DNA of 16,552 nt from an uncultured Oscillibacter sp. (GTDB lineage Bacteria > Bacillota > Clostridia > Oscillospirales > Oscillospiraceae), in contig URKI01000050.1 in assembly GCA_900548505.1 (NCBI GenBank), positions 1 to 16,552 of the forward strand. The letters run 5' to 3'. How positions within the stretch are numbered: the first letter of the stretch is position 1; each line of letters starts with the position of its first letter. The notes under the pieces were generated by a model that was given only the letters and a program-made list of their open reading frames with translations, did no database searches and had not been told where the DNA came from. Shown piece by piece: positions 1 through 5,888 of this stretch. A program made the translations under genes and the position numbers.

Positions 1-1
1 G

Positions 2-35
2 GTCTCGTGGGCTCGGAGATGTGTATAAGAGACAG
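2..35 (+). other. Nextera transposase adapter left at contig end
   Basis: These 34 bases match the Illumina Nextera read-2 transposase adapter, including the complete 19-base Tn5 mosaic end AGATGTGTATAAGAGACAG at 17-35. The sequence is synthetic and is not part of the genome. It shows that the window starts at an untrimmed contig end, and that the true genome sequence begins at about base 36. A GTG inside the adapter makes an artificial in-frame start (peptide MYKRQ) on the following gene fragment. Confidence 0.97.
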
Positions 36-275
36 GGGGAGACGGCACTGACTTACCTCACCGGCGGGCGGGGCAGGGCGCTTTACCGCTATGCCTTCGC
101 CCTGGCAGCGGGGGTGGGGGCGGTGAGCCGGCTGGAGACGGTGTTCGCCCTGTCGGATATCTGCAACGCCCTCATGGCGGTGCCCAACCTCTTGTGCCTG
201 CTGGCCCTCTCGGCCACGGCGGAGCGGGAGATGGAAGCGTTTGAACCGGCGGTGAGAAAACGGAAAAAACTGTGA
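36..275 (+). CDS. Alanine/glycine:cation symporter (AGCS family), C-terminal fragment
   Basis: This is the last 79 residues of a membrane transporter whose N-terminal part lies beyond the contig edge. The reading frame is open from the adapter junction to the TGA at 273-275. The pattern GE-x-x-L-x-YL-x-G, then YR-x-x-F, GAVSRL, LSD, NALMAVPNL and LLALS matches the C-terminal end of the Na+/H+-coupled AGCS alanine/glycine carriers (usually about 450-480 residues). It covers roughly the last two membrane segments plus a short basic cytoplasmic tail ending in RKRKKL. The apparent start at 21 lies within the Nextera adapter and is an artefact, so the gene is annotated as 5'-partial. No clear terminator follows it. 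Family assignment rests on motif recognition; substrate (alanine, glycine or related) cannot be told from the fragment. Confidence 0.85.
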   Translation, partial: GETALTYLTGGRGRALYRYAFALAAGVGAVSRLETVFALSDICNALMAVPNLLCLLALSATAEREMEAFEPAVRKRKKL

Positions 276-291
276 ATTTTTTGGGATGCGG

Positions 292-319
292 TTGCATTTT
301 CTGGATTTGATGATAAGAT
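292..319 (+). promoter_or_regulatory. Weak candidate promoter for the CobW-type GTPase pair
   Basis: TTGCAT at 292-297 and TAAGAT at 314-319 are separated by 16 bases, in the 81-base gap before the first GTPase gene. Both hexamers are imperfect, so this is only a candidate. I see no Zur-like AT-rich palindrome here, which one would look for if the genes answered to zinc starvation. Confidence 0.25.
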
Positions 320-356
320 AAGGTCGTTGAAAATTATGAGCAAAGGACTTGATACC

Positions 357-1520
357 ATGACGAAAATCGACATTATCTCCGGCTTTTTGGGCGCCGGAAA
401 GACCACGCTCATCAAAAAGCTCCTGGCCGAGGCGTTTCAGGGCGAAAAGCTGGTGCTCATCGAGAATGAGTTCGGCGAAATCAGCATCGACGGCGGCTTT
501 TTGAAGGACTCCGGCGTGGAGATCTCCGAGATGTCCTCCGGCTGCATCTGCTGCTCTCTGGTGGGCGACTTCGGCAAGGCCCTGCGGGAGGTGGAGGAGC
601 AGTTCCACCCGGACCGCATCCTCATTGAGCCCTCCGGCGTGGGCAAGCTCAGCGACGTGATCGTGGCCGTGCAGAACACCGTGGCGGATGTGCCCACCAT
701 GGCCCTCAACAGCTTTGTCACCGTGGCCGACGCCACCAAGGTGAAGGTCTACATGAAGAACTTCGGCGAGTTCTATAATAACCAGATCGAGGCCGCCGGC
801 GCCATCATCCTCTCCCGGACCCAGAAGCTCACCCAGGAGAAGCTGGAGGCCGCCGTGGCCATGCTGCGGGAAAAGAACCCCTCTGCCGCCATCCTCACCA
901 CCCCCTGGGACGCCCTGTCCGGCCAGGTCATCCTCTCCGCCATGGAGAAGGTCTCTCTGGAAGAGGAGCTGCTTGCCAAGATGCGCGCGGAGCATGAGGC
1001 GGAGGAGGCCGAGCACGCCCACCACCATCATGACCACGATCATGAGCACGAGCATGAACATCATCATGACCATGACCACGAGTGCGACGATCCCGAGTGC
1101 TCCTGCCACCATCATGACCACGATGATCACGACCACGACCATGAGCATGAGCACCACCACGATCACGATCATGAGCATGAGCATCATCACGATCATGACC
1201 ATGAGTGCGACGATCCGGGCTGCTCCTGCCACCACCATCATCACCACGCCGACGAGGTGTTCACCTCCTGGGGCGCCGAGACGCCCCGGCAGTTTGCCCG
1301 TGCCGAGCTGGAGAAGATCCTCACGGAGCTGGACAGCGGCGCCTACGGCAAGATCCTGCGTGCCAAGGGCATCGTAAACGGCGCCGAGGGCTGGCTGGAG
1401 TTCGACTATGTGCCCGAGGAACACGACCTGCGCCAGGGCAAGGCGGACTACACGGGCCGCCTGTGCGTCATCGGCGCAGAGCTGGACGAGGGCAAGCTGA
1501 AGACCCTGTTCGGTCTGTAA
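357..1520 (+). CDS. CobW/COG0523 family GTP-binding metal chaperone with His/Cys-rich insert
   Basis: 387 residues. It belongs to the G3E GTPase family (COG0523: YjiA, ZagA, ZNG1), cytoplasmic proteins thought to deliver Zn or other metals using GTP hydrolysis. Seen: Walker A G9-F-L-G-A-G-K15-T, the family metal-binding CxCC motif C63-I-C65-C66, and EPSG in the switch/Walker B region. The usual NKxD guanine motif reads SRTQ. Residues 220-297 form a very long insert of about 39 His and 6 Cys, followed by a CobW C-terminal domain (SWG near 304 to the end). Start chosen at ATG 357 because MTKIDIISGFLGAGKT is the normal family N-terminus and AAAGGA (342-347) sits 9 bases upstream; TTG 327 and ATG 336 are longer alternatives. 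The second GTPase starts 22 bases downstream, so they are probably co-transcribed. The metal is unknown; Zn is most likely, Ni or Co possible. Confidence 0.92.
   Translation: MTKIDIISGFLGAGKTTLIKKLLAEAFQGEKLVLIENEFGEISIDGGFLKDSGVEISEMSSGCICCSLVGDFGKALREVEEQFHPDRILIEPSGVGKLSDVIVAVQNTVADVPTMALNSFVTVADATKVKVYMKNFGEFYNNQIEAAGAIILSRTQKLTQEKLEAAVAMLREKNPSAAILTTPWDALSGQVILSAMEKVSLEEELLAKMRAEHEAEEAEHAHHHHDHDHEHEHEHHHDHDHECDDPECSCHHHDHDDHDHDHEHEHHHDHDHEHEHHHDHDHECDDPGCSCHHHHHHADEVFTSWGAETPRQFARAELEKILTELDSGAYGKILRAKGIVNGAEGWLEFDYVPEEHDLRQGKADYTGRLCVIGAELDEGKLKTLFGL
1014..1247 (+). repeat. Internally duplicated His/Asp/Glu/Cys coding repeat
   Basis: This segment codes residues 220-297 of the GTPase, built from CAC/CAT and GAC/GAG codons. 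The motif ECDDP-x-CSC followed by three or more His occurs twice, at 1080-1106 (residues 242-250, x = Glu) and 1203-1229 (residues 283-291, x = Gly), exactly 123 bases (41 codons) apart, each preceded by HEHEHHHDHDH-like runs. This looks like an in-frame tandem duplication, likely prone to slippage and to length variation between strains. Confidence 0.9.
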
Positions 1521-1542
1521 ACGGGAAAGGAACAACGCTCAC

Positions 1543-2472
1543 ATGGATATTCCTGTTTATCTGGTCGCCGGCTTTCTGGACGGCGGCAAGACCAATTTCA
1601 TCAACGGCATCCTGGAAGACGGCTTTGCCCGGGAGGATAAGACGCTGCTCCTTTGCTGCGAAGAGGGCGAGGAGGAGTACGAGAAAAACGCCCTGGACAA
1701 TGTGACCGTGGTGACCATCGAGGATGAGGAAGACCTCAAGTGCTCCTACCTCAAGGAGCTGGAAAAGAAGTACCGGCCCAAGCAGGTGCTCATCGAGTAC
1801 AACGGCATGTGGCAGATGGAACGGCTTTACAGAGAAGTGCTGCCGGCCAACTGGGTGCTCTATCAGATCATGACCTTTGTTCAGGCGTCCACCTTTGAGA
1901 TGTACGCCAAGAACATGGGCCAGCTGATGATGGAGAAGATCACCAACGCGGACATGCTGGTGTTCAACCGCTGCACGCCGGAGCTGCGGGACGCCCTGCG
2001 CAAGCGGAACCTGCGGATGGTGAACCGCCGGGCGGACATTTACCTGGAGATGGAGGACGGCACCAGCGAGGATTACCTTACCGGCGAGGAGTGCCCCTTT
2101 GACCTTGACCAGGAGGTCATCGACATCCCCGACGACGACTTCGGCGTTTGGTATGTGGATGTGATGGACCACCCGGACCGCTACGACGGCAAGCTGGTGC
2201 ATATGAAGCTGGTCATGTGCCACTCCAAGAAGTACCCCGGCATCCACTGCCCGGGCCGCTTCGCCATGGTGTGCTGTGAAAACGATGTGCAGTTCCTGGG
2301 ACTCATCGCCAAGGGCGACACCCTGGACCAGTACGAAAACCGGGACTGGATCGAAGTCACTGCCCGTATGGCCGTGGAGGACCATAAGGCCTACAAGGGC
2401 AAGGGCCCGGTGATGAACGTACTGTCCGTCGCCCCCTGCCGCAAGCCCGCCCAGGAAGTGGTCACATTCTGA
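1543..2472 (+). CDS. Divergent CobW-like GTPase with YcgQ/DUF1980-like C-terminal domain
   Basis: 309 residues. The N-terminal half resembles the CobW/G3E GTPases: MDIPVYLVAGFLDGGKTNF carries a Walker A-type loop (G10 to K16-T17). The family's CxCC motif is absent (only LLLCCEEGEEEY near residues 35-45), EPSG is replaced by EYNG and the NKxD position reads NRCT. The C-terminal part (about 195-309), with DHPDRYDGKLVHMK and a terminal YKGKGPVMNVLSV, resembles the TIGR03943/YcgQ (DUF1980) proteins, which are linked to COG0523 GTPases and zinc-responsive loci in Bacillus. That domain call is pattern recognition only. Start ATG 1543, with AAAGGA about 11 bases upstream. It follows the canonical GTPase by 22 bases and ends before a strong terminator, so the two form a two-gene unit. 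The usual YcgR-type permease partner is not present. I infer a paired metal-trafficking role; the missing metal motif suggests a specialised or regulatory partner. Confidence 0.8.
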   Translation: MDIPVYLVAGFLDGGKTNFINGILEDGFAREDKTLLLCCEEGEEEYEKNALDNVTVVTIEDEEDLKCSYLKELEKKYRPKQVLIEYNGMWQMERLYREVLPANWVLYQIMTFVQASTFEMYAKNMGQLMMEKITNADMLVFNRCTPELRDALRKRNLRMVNRRADIYLEMEDGTSEDYLTGEECPFDLDQEVIDIPDDDFGVWYVDVMDHPDRYDGKLVHMKLVMCHSKKYPGIHCPGRFAMVCCENDVQFLGLIAKGDTLDQYENRDWIEVTARMAVEDHKAYKGKGPVMNVLSVAPCRKPAQEVVTF

Positions 2473-2514
2473 TACGATCCGTCATATTTCTGCCGGATGC
2501 TACAAAATGGAATC

Positions 2515-2551
2515 AAAAAACACCCCCGGATCTGTCCGGGGGTGTTTTTTT
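2515..2551. terminator. Bidirectional intrinsic terminator
   Basis: A perfect 16-base inverted repeat, AAAAAACACCCCCGGA (2515-2530), loop TCTG, then its exact complement (2535-2550). The GC core is flanked by A-tract and T-tract, so it can end transcription in both directions. It lies between the convergent GTPase pair (plus) and the symporter gene (minus), where such an element is expected. Confidence 0.96.
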
Positions 2552-2570
2552 ACGGTTTTTCTGGCAGGGG

Positions 2571-3797
2571 TCAGCGGGCGGTGTTGGACTCCCACTTGCT
2601 CACGCACAGGGTGCAGGCAATGTCGCCGGTGACGTTGAGGCAGGTACGGCCCATGTCGAACAGGCGGTCCACCGCAACGATGAGGCCGATGTAATCCACG
2701 GGGATGCTGATGGCTTCCAGCACCATGGCCAGCATGATCATGCCGGCGCCGGAGACACCGGCGGTGCCCACGGAGGCCAGCGTAGCGGTGACCACCACCA
2801 GCACCATCTGGCCCAGGGTCAGCTCCATGCCGGAGCAGGCGGCCAGGAACACGGTGGCCACGCACTGGTAGATGGCGGTGCCGTCCATGTTGATGGTGGC
2901 GCCCAGGGGCAGCACGAAGGCGGCCACGTCCCGGTCAGCGCCCATCTCCTCAGCGCACTCCTTGGAAACAGGGAGCGTAGCGGCGGAGGAGGTGGTGGTG
3001 AAGGCGAACATCATGGCCGCAGCGGCGCCCTTGAAAAAGCGCACGGGGCTCATGCCCGCGAAGACCTTGGCGGAGAAGGAGTACACCAGCACGGCGTGGA
3101 GAATGTAGCCGATGTAGGCGCAGCCCAGCACCAGAGCCAGGGAGCCCAGGATGTCGGGGCCCTGGTTGGCCACTACCCAGGACATGTAGGCAAAGACGCC
3201 GATGGGGCTCAGGGCGATGATGAACTCCATGAGCCGGTTGATGACCTCGTTGAAAGAGGACACCAGATCCCGGCACAGCTTGCCCTTCTCGCCAGCCGCC
3301 ATGATGGCGCCGCCGAAGAACAGGGCGATGACGATGACCTGCAGCATGTTGGCGGTGCGGAAGGCCTCCCACATGTTGGAGGGGAAGATACCCACCAGGG
3401 TGGACATGAAGCCGCCGAACTCCGCGGCCTCATAGGAGGCGCTGCCAAGCTCTTTGCTCAGGTCGGGGAACAGGCCTGCCCCGTGGAACACATTGGCCAG
3501 AGCCAGGCCGATGACGCAGGCGATGGCGGTGGTGCACACGAAATAGAGCACGGTCTTCCAGCCCACGGCGCCCACCTTCTTCATGTCGTCCATGGAGAGG
3601 ATACCGTCGATCATGGAAACGAGCACCACGGGTACCACGATGAACTTCAGCAGGTTGACGAAGATGTCGCCGAAGGGCTTGATGAAGTCGGTGGTGATGC
3701 TCTTGAGACCGGTGCTGCCCAGCACAGCGCCCACGGCAATGCCCAGCAGCAGAGCCAGCAGGATCTGGAGGGGGAGACTGAGTTTTTTCTTCTTCAT
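2571..3797 (-). CDS. Dicarboxylate/acidic amino acid:cation symporter (DAACS/SLC1 family)
   Basis: 408 residues, the normal length for GltP/GltT/DctA-type secondary transporters, with about eight membrane segments and two re-entrant hairpins. Seen: the Ser-rich hairpin TTTSSAATLPV, the hallmark NMDGTA, and the last transmembrane motif DRLFDMGRTCLNVTGD. Compared with the archaeal GltPh, the last motif keeps the residues equivalent to D390, D394, R397, N401 and D405. The Arg is the one that grips the substrate side-chain carboxylate, so an acidic substrate (aspartate, glutamate or a C4-dicarboxylate) is more likely than a neutral one. The start is supported by a TTGAGGTG ribosome site 5-6 bases before the ATG. 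It has its own consensus promoter and leader inverted repeat upstream, although it lies on the same strand just after the aspartate-racemase-like gene, which makes an aspartate-related role attractive but unproven. Confidence 0.93.
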   Translation of the reverse strand: MKKKKLSLPLQILLALLLGIAVGAVLGSTGLKSITTDFIKPFGDIFVNLLKFIVVPVVLVSMIDGILSMDDMKKVGAVGWKTVLYFVCTTAIACVIGLALANVFHGAGLFPDLSKELGSASYEAAEFGGFMSTLVGIFPSNMWEAFRTANMLQVIVIALFFGGAIMAAGEKGKLCRDLVSSFNEVINRLMEFIIALSPIGVFAYMSWVVANQGPDILGSLALVLGCAYIGYILHAVLVYSFSAKVFAGMSPVRFFKGAAAAMMFAFTTTSSAATLPVSKECAEEMGADRDVAAFVLPLGATINMDGTAIYQCVATVFLAACSGMELTLGQMVLVVVTATLASVGTAGVSGAGMIMLAMVLEAISIPVDYIGLIVAVDRLFDMGRTCLNVTGDIACTLCVSKWESNTAR

Positions 3798-3821
3798 AGA
3801 TTCACCTCAAGCAGGATTTTG

Positions 3822-3845
3822 CGTTTCGTCATTTTATACGAAACG
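3822..3845 (-). promoter_or_regulatory. Inverted repeat in the symporter leader (operator or RNA hairpin)
   Basis: Perfect 8-base arms CGTTTCGT (3822-3829) and ACGAAACG (3838-3845) around an 8-base AT spacer. It lies about 11-34 bases downstream of the transcription start predicted from the symporter promoter. No T-tract follows on the minus strand, so it is not a typical terminator. The position fits a repressor operator acting as a roadblock, or a leader RNA hairpin. Confidence 0.65.
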
Positions 3846-3862
3846 AACACACAATTTAATTT

Positions 3863-3891
3863 ATTATAACAAAGGAGCGACGGCGTGTAAA
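3863..3891 (-). promoter_or_regulatory. Sigma-A type promoter of the symporter gene
   Basis: Read on the minus strand: -35 TTTACA (3891-3886), 17-base spacer, -10 TATAAT (3868-3863). It has a perfect -10, a near-perfect -35 and ideal spacing. The predicted start is near 3856, giving a leader of about 59 bases before the ATG at 3797. Confidence 0.88.
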
Positions 3892-3930
3892 GCGGGGCGC
3901 AAAGGAACCGTCAAATTTTTAAACAATTTG

Positions 3931-3974
3931 TAAAGAATAGGCCGCGCTGCAGGCGATTTGCCCCAGTGCGGCCT
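3931..3974 (-). terminator. Probable weak terminator after the racemase gene
   Basis: 11-base arms at 3939-3949 (AGGCCGCGCTG) and 3964-3974 with one mismatch and a 14-base loop. On the minus strand it is followed by ATTCTTTAC, a poor T-tract. It lies just after the racemase stop codon and before the symporter promoter. Readthrough into the symporter is possible. Confidence 0.45.
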
Positions 3975-3978
3975 TGGT

Positions 3979-4677
3979 TTATGGACGGGTGGGATACCCG
4001 CAAAAGCGGATGGCGGTCCGGGCGATCTCCTCCGTGGGGTCCACGGCGGGAATATCCAGCTCCAGAGACTGTACTGCCAGGGGAAGCTCCGTGCAGCCCA
4101 GGATCCAGTAGTCCGCCTGGGGCATCCGCTCCAGCACGGAGAGGAAGCGGCTGCGGTAGGATGCGGGAGCGCGCCCGGCTTTGACGCCGTCGTAGATGAC
4201 TTCCATCAGCGCGTCCTGTGCCTCACGGTCCGGCGCGGTCCAGTGGGCGCCCTGGGCGTCCAGGGCCTGCTGGTAGATGCCGGCATCCAGGGTGCCGCGG
4301 GTGGCCAGGATGCCGGCCCGCTTGCCGGGGAACCGGGCGCTGCAGGCCCGGGCGGCGGCTTCCGGCATACTGAGAAACGGCGTGGCGGTAAGGGCCTGGA
4401 GCCGGGGGAGGAAGTAGTGGGCGGTGTTGCAGGGCATGACGATGCAGTCGGCGCCGCAGGCTTCCAGTTTTCGAAGAGACTCCGTCATGGCAGGCACAGG
4501 GTCGGCGCCGCCGGAGAGGATGGCTGCCGTCCGGTCCGGGATGGAGGGGTTATCGTCCACGTAGACCCGCACATGGCCGCCGTCGGTGTCCGATGCGGTC
4601 AGCAGAACGATCTTTCGCAGCAGGTCGGCGGTGGCCAGCGGGCCCATGCCGCCTAAAATACCAATGGATTTTTTCAT
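3979..4677 (-). CDS. Aspartate/glutamate racemase family protein
   Basis: 232 residues, typical for PLP-independent aspartate racemases. Seen: N-terminal KSIGILGGMGP, the substrate-carboxylate motif NPSIPDRT (residues 43-50), catalytic Cys83 in MPCNTAH and catalytic Cys195 in LGCTELPL. The two cysteines are the acid/base pair that removes and re-adds the alpha proton. The expected reaction is L-aspartate to D-aspartate; related enzymes act on glutamate or hydantoins, and the NPxIPDR motif favours aspartate. Start at ATG 4677 is supported by an AGGAGG site that overlaps the stop codon of the upstream TauE/SafE gene, so the two form an operon with a 12-base gap. D-Asp can be used for peptidoglycan cross-bridges in some Firmicutes; that role is not shown here. 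Confidence 0.9.
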   Translation of the reverse strand: MKKSIGILGGMGPLATADLLRKIVLLTASDTDGGHVRVYVDDNPSIPDRTAAILSGGADPVPAMTESLRKLEACGADCIVMPCNTAHYFLPRLQALTATPFLSMPEAAARACSARFPGKRAGILATRGTLDAGIYQQALDAQGAHWTAPDREAQDALMEVIYDGVKAGRAPASYRSRFLSVLERMPQADYWILGCTELPLAVQSLELDIPAVDPTEEIARTAIRFCGYPTRP

Positions 4678-4689
4678 GTGTTTCCCTCC

Positions 4690-5523
4690 TCAGGCCCAGA
4701 ATTCCGGGAACAGCAGCTCGCTGCCCACTTTGATGGTCAGCAGGATCAGCACCAAAATCACCGTGGGGCGGACGATGCGGCTGCCATTCTTGATGGCCAG
4801 GCCCGCGCCCAGGTAGTGCCCGGCGATGGAGGCCAGGGCGGAGATGAGGCCCACACCGATGTACACATACCCGGAAACCAGGGACGTGAAGAGACTGCCC
4901 AGGTTGGAAGAGAGGTTGATGACCTTCACGCCGCCGGCGGCGTTGCGGGTGTCCAGCTTGGCCAGGCGGATGAAGATGATCATAAGGAACGTGCCGGTGC
5001 CGGGGCCGTAATAGCCGTCGTAGCCGCCGATGATGAACGAGGCGCTCCACACAATGGCCGCCTGAGCGGCAAAGGAGATCTCGCCGGGCTCGTCAGGCCA
5101 GCTGCGGTTGCGTAGCGTCACCACTGCTACCACCGGCAGCACCAGCAGCAAAAGGTACTTGAGCACCTTGTCCGGCGTGTGGAGCTGGAGCCAGGTGCCG
5201 CACATGGAGCCGGTGAGGGCAAAGGCGATGGAGGGGGCGAACAGCTTCCAGCGCACATAGCCCTGCCGGATGAAGCGGGCAGTGGAGAAAATGGTGCCGA
5301 TGCCGGAGGAGAGCTTGTTGGTGCCCAGGGCGTAATAGGTGGGGATATTGTGGAAAGCCATCAGATAGGTGGGCACGGAGATGATGCCGCCGCCTCCTGC
5401 GATGGCGTCCATGAAGGAAGCCAGGAATACGCCCACGCAGATCAGCAGGACCACCCAGAGGGGGAAGCCGTCCACTGTAAAGGAAGTCAGGGAAGAAAAA
5501 ATTGCGTCCATATGGGGAGGCAC
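4690..5523 (-). CDS. TauE/SafE (TSUP) family permease
   Basis: 277 residues, mostly hydrophobic, with about eight membrane segments, matching the TSUP/DUF81 family of putative sulfite, sulfonate or organic-anion transporters. Seen: the first repeat motif SFMDAIAGGGGIISVPTYL (35-55) with ALGTNKLSS after it, and the second-half counterpart GGYDGYYGPGTGTFL followed by NAAGGVKVINLSSNLGSL. This is the internal duplication typical of the family. The start is ambiguous: GTG 5523 has AAAGGG only 3 bases away, while ATG 5511 (five codons in) has it too far upstream. It is first in an operon with the aspartate-racemase-like gene and has an extended -10 promoter. The substrate is not predictable from sequence, and TauE/SafE annotations should not be read as proof of sulfite export. 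Confidence 0.9.
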   Translation of the reverse strand: MPPHMDAIFSSLTSFTVDGFPLWVVLLICVGVFLASFMDAIAGGGGIISVPTYLMAFHNIPTYYALGTNKLSSGIGTIFSTARFIRQGYVRWKLFAPSIAFALTGSMCGTWLQLHTPDKVLKYLLLLVLPVVAVVTLRNRSWPDEPGEISFAAQAAIVWSASFIIGGYDGYYGPGTGTFLMIIFIRLAKLDTRNAAGGVKVINLSSNLGSLFTSLVSGYVYIGVGLISALASIAGHYLGAGLAIKNGSRIVRPTVILVLILLTIKVGSELLFPEFWA

Positions 5524-5558
5524 CGTCCCTTTCTATAAAATATTGCAAAATTCGAGTT

Positions 5559-5587
5559 ATTATACCAGCCGAAACAGGGAAAAGCAA
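5559..5587 (-). promoter_or_regulatory. Promoter of the TSUP permease-racemase operon
   Basis: On the minus strand: -35-like TTGCTT (5587-5582), 17-base spacer, extended -10 TGGTATAAT with its TATAAT core at 5564-5559. The perfect extended -10 compensates for the weak -35. The predicted start is near 5552, about 29 bases before the GTG start. It diverges from the glycogen operon promoter about 200 bases away. Confidence 0.75.
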
Positions 5588-5591
5588 GCCG

Positions 5592-5763
5592 GCAGGCGGT
5601 GTGGGGAAGTGGAGGGATTTGCATAAGGAAAAAGTAAAATTTACCCATTTTCCTTGTAAAACCGTCATTTTATTGAAGAATATTACCAAAAAATACAAAA
5701 AATTACCGGCCGTAAATGGTGAATTAAAACAAAAAACCGGGTGCTTTTTCGACAGGAGCGTCC
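5592..5763. other. AT-rich divergent control region with inverted repeat
   Basis: This is the central part of the 365-base gap between the permease gene and glgB. No plausible gene is seen. An inverted repeat AAGGAAAA (5625-5632) / TTTTCCTT (5648-5655) encloses a second small palindrome GTAAAATTTAC (5634-5644). Several A-tracts and two ATTACC elements (around 5690 and 5703) follow. The arrangement, between two opposing promoters and upstream of the glg -35, is what an activator or repressor binding region would look like. The regulator is unknown. Confidence 0.5.
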
Positions 5764-5792
5764 TTGACGGTATTTCCTGGAAGAAGTATAAT
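5764..5792 (+). promoter_or_regulatory. Promoter of the glycogen operon
   Basis: TTGACG (5764-5769), 17-base spacer, TATAAT (5787-5792): a near-consensus housekeeping promoter. The predicted start is near 5799, giving a leader of about 90 bases before glgB. Confidence 0.9.
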
Positions 5793-5844
5793 ATACACAA
5801 TATATAGTGGAAGATCATCTGCTGAATGTACCCAGGAAAACAAA

Positions 5845-5873
5845 CCCGGATCGCCTGCAGGCGCTTATCCGGG
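5845..5873 (+). promoter_or_regulatory. Stable leader hairpin abutting the glgB ribosome site
   Basis: CCCGGAT (5845-5851) pairs with ATCCGGG (5867-5873), and inside it CGCC-TGCA-GGCG (5852-5863) forms a second stem, leaving a 3-base bulge CTT. The total is about 11 base pairs. The 3' arm ends 2 bases before the AGGAG core (5876-5880) that precedes the ATG at 5889. No T-tract follows, so it is not a terminator. It may modulate ribosome access or protect the 5' end of the mRNA. Confidence 0.6.
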
Positions 5874-5888
5874 GAGAGGAGCAAAACC

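Noticed and set aside
21..35. GTG start giving MYKRQ at the beginning of the first gene
   Set aside because: The codons are inside the synthetic adapter; the real gene is truncated.
1014..1247. CRISPR or non-coding tandem repeat
   Set aside because: The repeats are in-frame codons for His, Asp, Glu and Cys within a clear GTPase, without spacer-repeat regularity.
357..1520. Role of the CobW-type GTPase in cobalamin synthesis
   Set aside because: No cob genes are near, and COG0523 members with CxCC and His-rich regions are generally metal chaperones, so the name CobW is only a family label.
1468..2385. A 305-codon minus-strand open frame
   Set aside because: Antisense in the register of the second GTPase gene; Val/His/Leu-rich shadow with no own ribosome site or domain.
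3096..3869. A 257-codon plus-strand open frame over the symporter
   Set aside because: Shadow of the DAACS gene; His/Gln/Gly-rich with no membrane or enzyme features, and it runs through the symporter's own promoter.
3912..3930. CAAATT-N7-AATTTG inverted repeat as a terminator for the racemase gene
   Set aside because: It is all AT with no GC stem and no following T-run on the minus strand; the hairpin at 3939-3974 is a better candidate.
5826..5888. Upstream ATG extension of GlgB by 21 residues
   Set aside because: No ribosome site precedes 5826; the extension is encoded by the leader hairpin, whereas ATG 5889 has a well-placed AGGAG.
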